From assembly GCF_007859915.1 (NCBI RefSeq), contig NZ_SJPM01000010.1, positions 128,743-192,742 on the forward strand: a DNA stretch of 64,000 nt, written 5' to 3'. The notes under the pieces are model-generated. The model was not told the origin of the DNA. It worked only from the letters and a program-made list of their open reading frames with translations, and ran no database searches. Below are positions 25,856-34,191 of the stretch, one piece after another (position 1 is the stretch's first letter; every line of letters begins with the position of its first letter). The stretch is from Neorhodopirellula pilleata (lineage in GTDB: Bacteria; Planctomycetota; Planctomycetia; Pirellulales; Pirellulaceae). The translations under genes were made by a program, and so were the position numbers.

Positions 25856-27363
25856 CGCAGCATGTCCTCTTTTGGCACAACCTTAATGTCCGGAGTTTCA
25901 GCGATCATCGGGTTGGTCTCGAGCAGTTGGCTTCGTTCGATCCGGCGGCGACTCATCTCCAGTGTTCGTCGGTCGATCCAATCGCCCTCGCGCATGTCGA
26001 CTAAGTTCAGCATCGTGGTTTCTCGCATCAGGTGTGGCTCCCCGTCGATGTTGACCATGATCCGGCCGATCTTCCAGCGATCGCCTTCGGTGATCTCATA
26101 GACGATGTCGGCGACGCCGTTTTCGTCCCGCATGATCGTCTTCGGATTCACTTCGGCGTAGATGAAACCGAGTTCTCCATACCCATAAACAAGTTCCCCG
26201 ACGTCGCGTCGCATGATGGTTCCGTCGAACATGTCACCGGGCTTGAGTTCGAGTCGAGCGCGTAGGGATTCCTCGGTGATGTACTCGTTTCCGACAATCT
26301 GCATATCGCCGATCCGAAATCTTGGGCCTTCGTTGACGACGAAGACGACGGTCATCCACTTACCCGACTCGTCGTATTGAATTCTTCGTCCAACATTGGC
26401 CGTCAAGAATCCGAGGGAGTGGTAGTAAGCGGACAAATTGTCGACATCTTGGTCGATCTTTTTCATGTCGGCTTTGTTGCCGATGTAGCTAAGGATTCCC
26501 GCCATCGGACCGCGGGACGTGATGATTTTTTTCAGACGGGCTTCGCTGACGATCGAACTTCCTTCGATTTGAATATCCGCGATACGTTCCAAGGGGCCTT
26601 CGTTGATGCGATAGATGACCGTCCCCGGAGGAGCCATCGATGTGTCGACTTGGACTTGGTCGTCCGAGCGTCCCACGATCGTGGCCGCGATGGCAACTTG
26701 ATTGAACCCTTCTTCCTGGTAGTAGTCGATCAAGCGACGCCGGCCTGACTCGACTGAAAACTCACTCAGCGGGTCGCCGACGGAAACTCCGGAACGGCCG
26801 GCGATCTCACGATCGTTGAGCCCGTAGTTGCCGTGAAAAATAACCTTCGCAACGACGGGGCGTTCATGAACATAGAACGTAATTTGGACGGTCGGAGTCG
26901 CGTCCGTGGAGGGTTCGTCGCCGTCTTCGTAGGTTGACGGTCCGCTGACATTCATTGGTTTGACTTCGAACGTCACTTGGTCGAACGAGCCCATATCGTT
27001 GAGACGCCGGACGTCAGCGAGTACCGTTTCGGAATCATAGAAACGCCCTTTGCGGGTTTGCAACTCGGTGTAAATATCGGCGGTTGAAACCACATGGTTC
27101 CCGACGATTTGAACCGAACCGACGATCGAATCGCCCCGTTCTCGGCGAAATGTCATTCCGGCGTGGGTGTGAATGTGGTCGCGAAACTTGGGTTTGTCCG
27201 GCCCCGAGGGAGCTTGGGCACCGCCGCCGCCCATGCCTCCGCCGCCCATTCCACCCATTTGAGCATGAGCGGGCGGGGTCACAGCCGTTGCGATCATCGA
27301 TACTGCCACGATTATGAGCGTGGCGAGCGAACGAGGCAGCGGGAAAGCAGCAAAAAGAGGCAT
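25852..27363 (-). CDS. bamA: POTRA-domain half of a split BamA
   Basis: A 503-residue exported protein starting at ATG 27363, with signal peptide LATLIIVAVSMIATAVTPP. A Gly/Met-rich linker follows, then about five POTRA-like repeats: VGSVQIVGNHVVSTADIYTE, PVVAKVIFHGNYGLNDREIA, ERIADIQIEGSSIVSEARL, FRIGDMQIVGNEYITEESL, and a final WKIGRIMVN. It ends without any barrel. The barrel lies in the next gene, which overlaps by 4 nt and has its own signal peptide. In ordinary BamA both parts are one polypeptide. The symbol is used for the family, not for a proven role. Confidence 0.85.
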   Translation of the reverse strand: MPLFAAFPLPRSLATLIIVAVSMIATAVTPPAHAQMGGMGGGGMGGGGAQAPSGPDKPKFRDHIHTHAGMTFRRERGDSIVGSVQIVGNHVVSTADIYTELQTRKGRFYDSETVLADVRRLNDMGSFDQVTFEVKPMNVSGPSTYEDGDEPSTDATPTVQITFYVHERPVVAKVIFHGNYGLNDREIAGRSGVSVGDPLSEFSVESGRRRLIDYYQEEGFNQVAIAATIVGRSDDQVQVDTSMAPPGTVIYRINEGPLERIADIQIEGSSIVSEARLKKIITSRGPMAGILSYIGNKADMKKIDQDVDNLSAYYHSLGFLTANVGRRIQYDESGKWMTVVFVVNEGPRFRIGDMQIVGNEYITEESLRARLELKPGDMFDGTIMRRDVGELVYGYGELGFIYAEVNPKTIMRDENGVADIVYEITEGDRWKIGRIMVNIDGEPHLMRETTMLNLVDMREGDWIDRRTLEMSRRRIERSQLLETNPMIAETPDIKVVPKEDMLR

Positions 27364-27693
27364 CGCCGAACAGATCCTGCGGTGGAATTGGACACAATTC
27401 AGGACACCTGCAATCGTTTCCTTCGAACACAAAGGTGTTCAGTGGTAACTCATTGAGATCTCCCGACTGCCGTACCTACCAATGCGGGAACCCACACCAC
27501 AAGTCGAATTTGCCAACGAGGGTCGCGAAAGCGAAAGTTAAGAAGAGCAAGCCAACGCTCAGCCCTTCGGATTGGGTGAGGCCATCGATGGACCGCTTGG
27601 CCCGAAAACCACAATGGCCTGTGCCTGCTGCGGCGACTGCTGATCGAATGAGCCGTTTTGGCGTTTGCGGGCTGTTGACTTAGTTCGCATCGT

Positions 27694-27812
27694 AACCCGA
27701 GGCGTGAGTTTTGAAGTTGCGCTTTTGCCTGTGGCATTGGTTTATCGTAACCCGACGCGTAAGCGAGGGATGAGTCAATATTAATTATCCCTCGCTTACG
27801 CGTCGGGTTACG
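27694..27812. repeat. CGTAACCCG palindromic element next to a partial second copy
   Basis: An intact palindrome at 27746-27812 is preceded by TTTTGAAGTTGCGCTTTTGCC and TGTGGCATTGGTT text (from 27709), and before that by CGTAACCCGAGGCGTGAG, the first arm of another copy. This is the same junction, GCGTGAG then TTTTGAAG, as at 57278, but here the far end is missing. The rest of the 500-nt gap between bamA and carB holds no gene I can support. Confidence 0.85.
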
Positions 27813-27866
27813 ATTCAATCACCAGCCCGCTTGTGGCGGTCGCGTTTTTTGTCTGCGATCCAGTCC

Positions 27867-30800
27867 TTATTCAGCGCTGGCGGCGTAGCGGTGTTGCAAC
27901 GACTCGACGTCCATCGGGGTGTCCCGGACGGCTTGCATTGCCCGTACGGCCGCTTCGGCGGCGGCCAGCGTCGTGATGCACGGCACGCCGTGTTGCACGC
28001 CGGCGGCTCGGATTTTGCCTTCGTCGGTCCGGGCGCCCTTGCCCGATGGCGTGTTGAGGATCAACTGCACGTCGTCGTTCTTGAGGTAGTCGATCAGGTT
28101 CGGATGGCCTTCGGCGATCTTCTTCACCCGAGTCACACGGATTCCTTCATCGGAAAGACGCTGCGCCGTTCCCTCGGTGGCGAGCAATTCGAAACCGAGG
28201 TCACACAGGGATCGTCCCAGTGGCACGACGTCGTCTTTGTGTCGGGCCGAAAGTGACAAGAAGATCTTCCCCGATTGGGGCAAGACCGTCCCGGCGGCGA
28301 GTTGGCTCTTGGCGAACGCGATCGAGAAGATCTCGCTGATCCCCATCACTTCACCGGTGCTTCGCATTTCCGGTCCCAAAACGATGTCGACGCCCGCGAA
28401 CTTACGGAACGGGAAGACGCTTTCTTTGATCGAAACGTGGCGTGGGATCGGCTCGCTCGTGATTTGAAGTTCTTTGAGCGTTTTGCCGGCCATGACCTTG
28501 GTTGCTAACGCCGCAACGGGTACGCCGGTGGCCTTCGCGACGAACGGAACCGTGCGACTGGCCCTTGGATTGACTTCGAGGATGTAAACTTGCGGACCAT
28601 CGGGTTCGACCTTGACGGCAAACTGAATGTTCATCAGACCGATGACGTTCAAACGGGCGGCGAGTTTCCGCGTCGCGTCACGGATCTCGCTGAGCACCGG
28701 TTGAGGCAAACTGAACGAAGGAATGCAACAAGCCGAATCGCCCGAGTGAACTCCGGCTTCTTCGATGTGCTCCATAATGCCCATGATCACGCAATCGTTA
28801 CCGTCTGAAATCGCGTCGACGTCGACTTCGGTGGCGTCTTCGAGGAAGCGATCGATCAGAACCGGTTGACCGTCGGCGACGATGAACGCCTCAGCCACAT
28901 ATCGTTCGAACTGCGACCGATCGTAACAGATCTCCATCGCACGACCGCCCAACACGAAACTCGGTCGGACCAACGCCGGATAGCCGATCCGCTTGGCTTC
29001 GGCGCGGGCTTCTTCCATGTTGCGAGCAATCCCCGCAGGCGGTTGCCGCAAGCCGAGTTCGTTGATCAAACTTTGGAACAGCTCGCGGTCTTCGGCGGTA
29101 TCGATCGTATCGACGCTCGTTCCGATGATCGGCACGCCGGCCTGTTCCAAGCCGCGGGCCAAGTTCAAAGGTGTTTGGCCACCGAATTGCACGATCAGGC
29201 CGTCCGGCTGGATCTCGTCACAGATGTTCAGAACGTCTTCGATCGTAAGCGGTTCAAAGAACAACATGTCCGATGTGTCGTAATCCGTCGACACCGTTTC
29301 CGGGTTGCTGTTGACCATGACGCTTTCGATGCCGAGTTCTTGCAACGCGAACGAAGCGTGACAGCAACAGTAATCGAACTCGATACCTTGGCCGATTCGG
29401 TTGGGACCGCCGCCGAGGATCATGATGCGTTTTTTGTCGGTCTTCGGCGGGACTTCCGATTCGGTTTCGTAGGTGCTGTAGAAATACGGCGTGACGGCTT
29501 CGAATTCGGCCGCACAGGTGTCCACGCTTTTGAACACCGGCGCCACGCCGAGCGATTTGCGATACGCCCGTACCTTCAGTTCGGTGGTCGAAGTCATCGT
29601 CGCGATTTGGCGATCGGAGAAACCACGACGTTTGATGTCGAGCATCTTTTCCAAATCGATCGCTTCGAGGCTGCCGAGATCGCGGATTTCGTTTTCGATC
29701 TCGACCAGATGTAGCAAGTGTTCGAGGAACCACTCGTCGATGTGCGTCAGGTCGTGAATTTCGGCGACCGACATACCCGATTTCATCGCGTAGCGAATGT
29801 AGAACACCCGCTCGCTACCCGGCGTGCTCAGCTTGGCACGGATCTCGTCGCGGTCGGGTTGGTCTTCGGTGCCCCATTTGTCTTTCGGGTCGCTGCCGAA
29901 ACCGAACGCGCCGACTTCGAGTCCACGCATGGCTTTTTGGAACGATTCTTGGAACGTCCGCCCGATCGCCATCGTTTCGCCGACGCTCTTCATTTGCGTC
30001 GTCAAGGTCGCGTCGGCTTCCGGGAATTTCTCGAACGCGAACCGCGGCATCTTGGTCACGACGTAATCGATCGTCGGTTCGAAACACGCTTTGGTTTTTT
30101 GAGTGATGTCGTTGGGCAACTCCCACAAGCGATAACCGACGGCGAGTTTGGCGGCGATTTTGGCGATCGGGAATCCTGTCGCTTTGCTAGCTAGCGCACT
30201 CGACCGGCTCACCCGCGGGTTCATTTCGATCACGATCATTCGGCCGGTGTCCGGTTCGATCGCGAATTGAATGTTGCTGCCACCGGTTTCCACGCCGATC
30301 TCGCGAATGACGGCCAACGAAGCGTCACGCATCCGCTGGTATTCTTTGTCGGTCAACGTTTGAGCAGGGGCGACGGTGATCGAGTCGCCGGTATGGACGC
30401 CCATCGCGTCGAAATTCTCGATGCTGCAGATGATCACGACGTTGTCGTCGCAATCTCGCATGACTTCCATTTCGTACTCTTTCCATCCGATGATGGATTC
30501 CTCGATCAAGACCTCGGTGACCGGCGATTGATCCAAGCCGTTTTGCACGAGGGCATCGAAGTCGTCTTTATTGTAAGCAATCGCGCTGCCGCTGCCGCCC
30601 ATCGTGAAGGAAGGCCGCACGACCGCGGGCAACCCGACTTCGGCGAGTGCGGCGCGGGCTTCGGTCAAGTTGGAGACCGTAAAACCTCGACAAACGTCCA
30701 AGCCGATCTTTTCCATCGCCTCCTTAAATTGATCACGTTCTTCCGCTTTAGCGATTACCTTCGCGTTTGCGGCGATCATTTCGACGCCATACTTTTCCAA

Positions 30801-31121
30801 GACGCCGTGCTTGTCCAAGTCCATCGCTACATTCAAGCCGGTTTGACCGCCGAGAGTGGGTAGCAACGCGTCGGGGCGTTCCTTGGCGATGACCTTTTCG
30901 ACCATTTCCCAAGTCAGCGGCTCGATGTACGTGGCATCCGCCGTCGCGGGGTCGGTCATGATGGTGGCCGGGTTACTGTTGACCAGCACCACCTCGTAGC
31001 CCTCTTCGCGGAGGGCCTTGCAGGCTTGAGTGCCCGAATAATCGAATTCACAGGCTTGGCCGATCACGATCGGCCCGCTGCCGATCAACAATATCTTCTT
31101 GATGTCGTCGCGACGAGGCAC
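27867..31121 (-). CDS. carB: Carbamoyl-phosphate synthase large subunit
   Basis: Makes carbamoyl phosphate from bicarbonate, ammonia (passed from CarA) and two ATP, for pyrimidine and arginine synthesis. The 1084 residues match the usual length of about 1070-1090. Two ATP-grasp halves are seen: IGSGPIVIGQACEFDYSG at residues 12-29 and its counterpart LGGGPNRIGQGIEFDYCC near 570, with GGQTGLN and GGQTPLN. The oligomerisation region lies between, and an MGS-like allosteric domain from about 945 on (KIFLSLSARHKDD, LLATEGTA). carA is not in the window. It stands as a single transcription unit. Confidence 0.97.
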   Translation of the reverse strand: MPRRDDIKKILLIGSGPIVIGQACEFDYSGTQACKALREEGYEVVLVNSNPATIMTDPATADATYIEPLTWEMVEKVIAKERPDALLPTLGGQTGLNVAMDLDKHGVLEKYGVEMIAANAKVIAKAEERDQFKEAMEKIGLDVCRGFTVSNLTEARAALAEVGLPAVVRPSFTMGGSGSAIAYNKDDFDALVQNGLDQSPVTEVLIEESIIGWKEYEMEVMRDCDDNVVIICSIENFDAMGVHTGDSITVAPAQTLTDKEYQRMRDASLAVIREIGVETGGSNIQFAIEPDTGRMIVIEMNPRVSRSSALASKATGFPIAKIAAKLAVGYRLWELPNDITQKTKACFEPTIDYVVTKMPRFAFEKFPEADATLTTQMKSVGETMAIGRTFQESFQKAMRGLEVGAFGFGSDPKDKWGTEDQPDRDEIRAKLSTPGSERVFYIRYAMKSGMSVAEIHDLTHIDEWFLEHLLHLVEIENEIRDLGSLEAIDLEKMLDIKRRGFSDRQIATMTSTTELKVRAYRKSLGVAPVFKSVDTCAAEFEAVTPYFYSTYETESEVPPKTDKKRIMILGGGPNRIGQGIEFDYCCCHASFALQELGIESVMVNSNPETVSTDYDTSDMLFFEPLTIEDVLNICDEIQPDGLIVQFGGQTPLNLARGLEQAGVPIIGTSVDTIDTAEDRELFQSLINELGLRQPPAGIARNMEEARAEAKRIGYPALVRPSFVLGGRAMEICYDRSQFERYVAEAFIVADGQPVLIDRFLEDATEVDVDAISDGNDCVIMGIMEHIEEAGVHSGDSACCIPSFSLPQPVLSEIRDATRKLAARLNVIGLMNIQFAVKVEPDGPQVYILEVNPRASRTVPFVAKATGVPVAALATKVMAGKTLKELQITSEPIPRHVSIKESVFPFRKFAGVDIVLGPEMRSTGEVMGISEIFSIAFAKSQLAAGTVLPQSGKIFLSLSARHKDDVVPLGRSLCDLGFELLATEGTAQRLSDEGIRVTRVKKIAEGHPNLIDYLKNDDVQLILNTPSGKGARTDEGKIRAAGVQHGVPCITTLAAAEAAVRAMQAVRDTPMDVESLQHRYAASAE

Positions 31122-31499
31122 GAGATTTTTCCAGAAACGTATGGGGTCAGGTTAAAATTTTGCAAAGGATAACCGATTTGCTTCCGCCCGTAGAGGACAG
31201 GCAAGCGACCCATCGGTCGGCTTTCGCAGAAAAAAAGAGTTACCCGCCATTGGCATTTTCTGAGGGCGGAGAATTGCACGCCGCCAGACACTCATATTTT
31301 CTTCGCGAAAAGTTCTCGACTTCACCCTGCCGGGTGGGTAGATTTGAAGCGGACTTGGGAATTTGCGTCGACCAGAAAAAATAAGTCGAGATGAAATCGA
31401 AACGAGTTTGATTTCGCGACGCAGATCATCCGCAGGAGGCGATCGCCCAACGTTCATTGATTCAGCAATGACGCCGATCGAGGAGTAGAAAACAGCATT
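31122..31499. other. Divergent intergenic region, no gene seen
   Basis: A 378-nt gap between carB and the small plus-strand gene. It contains the promoter region of carB. Overlapping open frames on the minus strand lack coding character. Confidence 0.45.
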
Positions 31500-31793
31500 A
31501 TGCGAAGATTTGGATTTCGAGTCGTCCTGGCGGGACTTTCGCAAGCAAGCGAAGGGTTGGCTCACGCTCTCTATGACGCCGGATGCACCGACACGTCGGT
31601 CAGTTCGCAGAGCGGCGTGGTCGCCGTTCAGTTCCAGCGACAATCCGATTCACTTGAAATCGCCATGCTCGAGGCACGTGGCCAAATCGAAGCGGCCGGT
31701 TTTGAAATACAGCGAATCGAAATCGACAGTCAACAACTTTCGGCAATCGCCAGTGAAGTCCAAACCATCGCGGTCGGCAATCATTGGCGTTAG
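31500..31793 (+). CDS. Small protein of about 97 residues, family unclear
   Basis: It resembles small bacterial proteins with the pattern ALYDAGCTDTSVSSQSGVV followed by VQFQRQSDSLEIAMLEA and AAGFEIQRIEID, which are usually 80-100 residues long. No signal peptide is seen. Members have been loosely linked to antitoxins or DNA-binding proteins; I cannot confirm this. The TAG stop touches the first base of a 108-bp mobile repeat at 31793, so the last residues (about GNHWR) may have been changed by the insertion. No toxin-like partner is adjacent. Confidence 0.6.
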   Translation: MRRFGFRVVLAGLSQASEGLAHALYDAGCTDTSVSSQSGVVAVQFQRQSDSLEIAMLEARGQIEAAGFEIQRIEIDSQQLSAIASEVQTIAVGNHWR

Positions 31794-31900
31794 CATCGCG
31801 TGAACATTAAGTGGTGGCGACTTTCAGTCGCCAAACCCTGAAACGTCGACTGAAAGTCGACGCCACGTTGAGAATCCATCACTTATTGTTCACGCGATGC
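31793..31900 (+). repeat. 108-bp inverted-repeat element, copy B
   Basis: Begins GCATCGCGTGAACA and ends TGTTCACGCGATGC. It matches copy A (16191-16298) in opposite orientation with two mismatches in 108. Its left end abuts the stop codon of the small gene. A 20-bp piece of the same end is at 51691. Confidence 0.9.
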
Positions 31901-31969
31901 TTAAGACCATTTCGACCAACATCGCGTGGGCGGTGACCGCTTCATTTTTGGACTCATTCCCCAATCACC

Positions 31970-31988
31970 GAAACTCTTGGCGAGTTTC
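31970..31988. repeat. Short hairpin GAAACTC-loop-GAGTTTC
   Basis: A 7-bp stem with loop TTGGC. The identical 19 bases recur at 47702-47720, and a partial form (CTTGGCGAGTTTCGC) is near 22254. All three lie between genes. It could be a small terminator-like repeat; no poly-T follows. Confidence 0.6.
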
Positions 31989-32023
31989 GCCACGTCCTCG
32001 ATCCGACTTTTCGATCGGCGGAC

Positions 32024-32512
32024 CTACTGAAGGTCTCGAAGTTCTTGCGGAGCAAGCAACTTAAGCAGGGCGACCAATTCCTCGGAAGACAGCGATCGCG
32101 TCGAACCGTTCGAGTTATTCGAAGTCGTTGATTGTGCGGTCGTGTCCACCGAAGGCACCACGACGGGACGTCGGACGGTCGTCGGAGCCGGTGGAGCCAC
32201 CTGGTCTTGGGATGCCGAGGGTGCCGCATGTGGCACCGACGGGACGGCCGGAGCGGGAGTCGTCACGGAGGGCCATGTGTTATGATTGGGAGTCGGTGCC
32301 GGTGCGTGCCATGAAGCGGCCGGTGCGACGTGGTAGCTCGGTTGGTAGGCGGGTTGAGCGTAACCGTAGCCGGACACTTGGTAGCTGCCACTTGAGTAGC
32401 CGCCGGTTTGGTAGCCGCCACTGGAGTAGCCGCCGCTACCGCCACAGGCGAATGCCGACGCGGTGGTCGTAAGGGCCAACATTCCGGTTAACATGGCGAT
32501 TTGAATCTTCAT
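32024..32512 (-). CDS. Exported Gly/Tyr/Pro-rich protein
   Basis: A 162-residue secreted protein. The signal peptide MLALTTTASAFA is followed by GGY repeats (CGGSGGYSSGGYQTGGYSSG), then a Pro/Ala-rich middle and a conserved-looking C-terminus LSSEELVALLKLLAPQELRDL. Low-complexity exported proteins of this kind are frequent in planctomycetes. Function unknown. It is divergent from the membrane-protein gene at 32641. Confidence 0.7.
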   Translation of the reverse strand: MKIQIAMLTGMLALTTTASAFACGGSGGYSSGGYQTGGYSSGSYQVSGYGYAQPAYQPSYHVAPAASWHAPAPTPNHNTWPSVTTPAPAVPSVPHAAPSASQDQVAPPAPTTVRRPVVVPSVDTTAQSTTSNNSNGSTRSLSSEELVALLKLLAPQELRDLQ

Positions 32513-32640
32513 TTTGGTCTCTCGATTGGTGAGGGGTGAGTGGTGTCTGCCTAGTCAATGCAGACGACGGCTCCCGACCGGACAAATGAATTTAGATTTT
32601 TTGCCGAAGCAATCCGATCACTTTTTGTTTGGAAAACGAG

Positions 32641-33690
32641 ATGACCGACGTGGGCTCGCCCGGCTGCTGTCCCGACCCGCCGGACGACCCGATGGTTCAT
32701 TCTCCCGATCTGCCGTGGACCGGCGCGGCCGAATATTGGCGACGGTTGCCGCCGACCCGAAAGATGTTTTGGCGGACCTATGCGTTGTGGATGGGCGTGT
32801 TGGTCGCTTTGCATGGAGGCGGGATCTTGGCGTCGATGATCCAGGCATATTTCATGGTGGGCGGGACGTGGTGGCTCGCACCGATCTACCTTACTCAGGC
32901 GGCCTCGGCCGTGACCGTTTGGCAAATCGCGATTTGGTGGCACGGCATGCATCCTCAACGTCCGCCGGTTCGCGATTTGGCGGGCGTTCTCGCGCTGACA
33001 TTGGGGCCCAAGTGCCTGTATTTGGGTTTCGTTTTTCTGATCGCCGAACCGAACCAAGTTTTCATTGGCTCCAGTTTTTCCCAGGTCGTTTGGGACGCGG
33101 TGTCGGTGGGGTTGGTCATCGTCGGATTGCAGTTCATCCGACCACTCTTCGGCATCGATTTCATTCGATCAGGCACGCAATCGATCGTGGACGTTCGCAC
33201 ACAATGGTCTATCAAGGGAATGTTCTGGGTCACAGGGATTGCCGCGTTTTTGTTTGCGGCACTTCGGTTCACCATCACTTCTTGGCAAGACAGCGAAGTG
33301 GCGGACTTGATCCCCCCGGTTCCTTGGATGCTTGCGATCACTTCGGTGCATTGGCTGCGTCTGGTCGTCGTGCTAATCGGTGCCGTCTATTTGTCAGTTC
33401 TACGATCAATGCGTGTGGGATTGATGGTGGCATTGCTTGCGATCTTGATCGCGGGAGGCCTGTCGATTAGCAGCGACCGAATTTTCTCGCATTGGTGGAC
33501 CAACAGCGGCATGGCAGCGACTTCGATCATGTTCACGCCGATTTGGCTACACGTTTTACTGAGCGTTGGCATGATGACGGGACATGTTTGGTTCTTCAGG
33601 CGATACCTGCAGGCCGGATACTGGATTCAAGTGCATTCGGTGGTTCACGCTAATTCGTATGTTCGTTGTCAAAGTGTAAAGGATCGTTGA
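32641..33690 (+). CDS. Multi-pass membrane protein, unknown function
   Basis: A 349-residue protein with seven to eight predicted hydrophobic helices, for example ALWMGVLVALHGGGILASM, GLVIVGLQFI, GMFWVTGIAAFLFAALRF, LVVVLIGAVYLSVL and GLMVALLAILIAGGLSI. The N-terminus is cytoplasmic-looking with several Cys and Pro. I chose the ATG at 32641 over a TTG 12 nt upstream. No family recognised. A repeat element follows its stop. Confidence 0.7.
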   Translation: MTDVGSPGCCPDPPDDPMVHSPDLPWTGAAEYWRRLPPTRKMFWRTYALWMGVLVALHGGGILASMIQAYFMVGGTWWLAPIYLTQAASAVTVWQIAIWWHGMHPQRPPVRDLAGVLALTLGPKCLYLGFVFLIAEPNQVFIGSSFSQVVWDAVSVGLVIVGLQFIRPLFGIDFIRSGTQSIVDVRTQWSIKGMFWVTGIAAFLFAALRFTITSWQDSEVADLIPPVPWMLAITSVHWLRLVVVLIGAVYLSVLRSMRVGLMVALLAILIAGGLSISSDRIFSHWWTNSGMAATSIMFTPIWLHVLLSVGMMTGHVWFFRRYLQAGYWIQVHSVVHANSYVRCQSVKDR

Positions 33691-33730
33691 TTGAGTGGGC
33701 CGACGGCGCTAGGGGCGTGTTAATTTAATC

Positions 33731-33808
33731 GTAACCCGAAGCGTGAGCGAGGGATTCATCGCCATTATATCCTTTGTATGTATCCCTCGCTCACGCTTCG
33801 GGTTTCGA
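33731..33808. repeat. CGTAACCCG palindromic element, uninterrupted copy
   Basis: Arms CGTAACCCGAAGCGTGAGCG and CGCTCACGCTTCGGGTTTCG flank a 30-nt centre. It matches, in reverse, the outer element at 57259-57474 and therefore shows what that site looked like before the inner insertion. Flanks contain the GCTAGC/AAATCAACAGCCCGC motifs also found at 56800-57650. Confidence 0.9.
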
Positions 33809-33870
33809 TGAGTACTAAATCAACAGCCCGCTAGCTGCGGGCCTGACAGTGAACACGCCCTCCGAGGCCC

Positions 33871-34191
33871 GTGGCTAGCGCCATCGGCTCACAAGAATTG
33901 CCGAATCCACTAAATCAACAGACTGGTAAGCCGGGGGCAGACGAAGCGATGTTTTCAATTGTGTTGCTTAACCACGAGGACTCGCTGATTCTCTATCTAT
34001 TGGGGAATCGCGAGGAATCTCTTGAAAAACTGGACGAACACCTTGTGTATGTGGCGATGGACGAAAGCGGGAGCGTCGGCACTCATTCACCGTCCGTGTT
34101 TTTGCGACCATGGACTCGCGATAGCTCCCTTGAGTACAATGGGCCTCCCGCCTTGCCGTCCCGCCTCCCGTCTACCGCGACTGATCGTTGA
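33871..34191 (+). CDS. Doubtful short frame before the cytochrome protein gene
   Basis: A 106-residue frame whose first 25 residues come from repeat-derived sequence. The middle part (SIVLLNHEDSLILYLLGNREESLEKLDEHLVYV) looks protein-like. Its stop overlaps the next gene's ATG. I do not recognise it and it may not be expressed. Confidence 0.2.
   Translation: MASAIGSQELPNPLNQQTGKPGADEAMFSIVLLNHEDSLILYLLGNREESLEKLDEHLVYVAMDESGSVGTHSPSVFLRPWTRDSSLEYNGPPALPSRLPSTATDR

Noticed and set aside
27450..27818. 122-residue minus-strand frame starting NRNPTRKRGII
   Set aside because: The same text appears at 16225-16518 and 57150-57458 and comes from the palindromic repeat itself, so it is not a protein family.
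28866..29714. 282-residue plus-strand open frame
   Set aside because: Antisense shadow of carB, caused by high-GC codon use; no motif.
32514..33470. 318-residue plus-strand open frame
   Set aside because: Same strand, other frame of the membrane-protein gene at 32641; Arg-rich and without hydrophobic helices, so the other frame is the gene.
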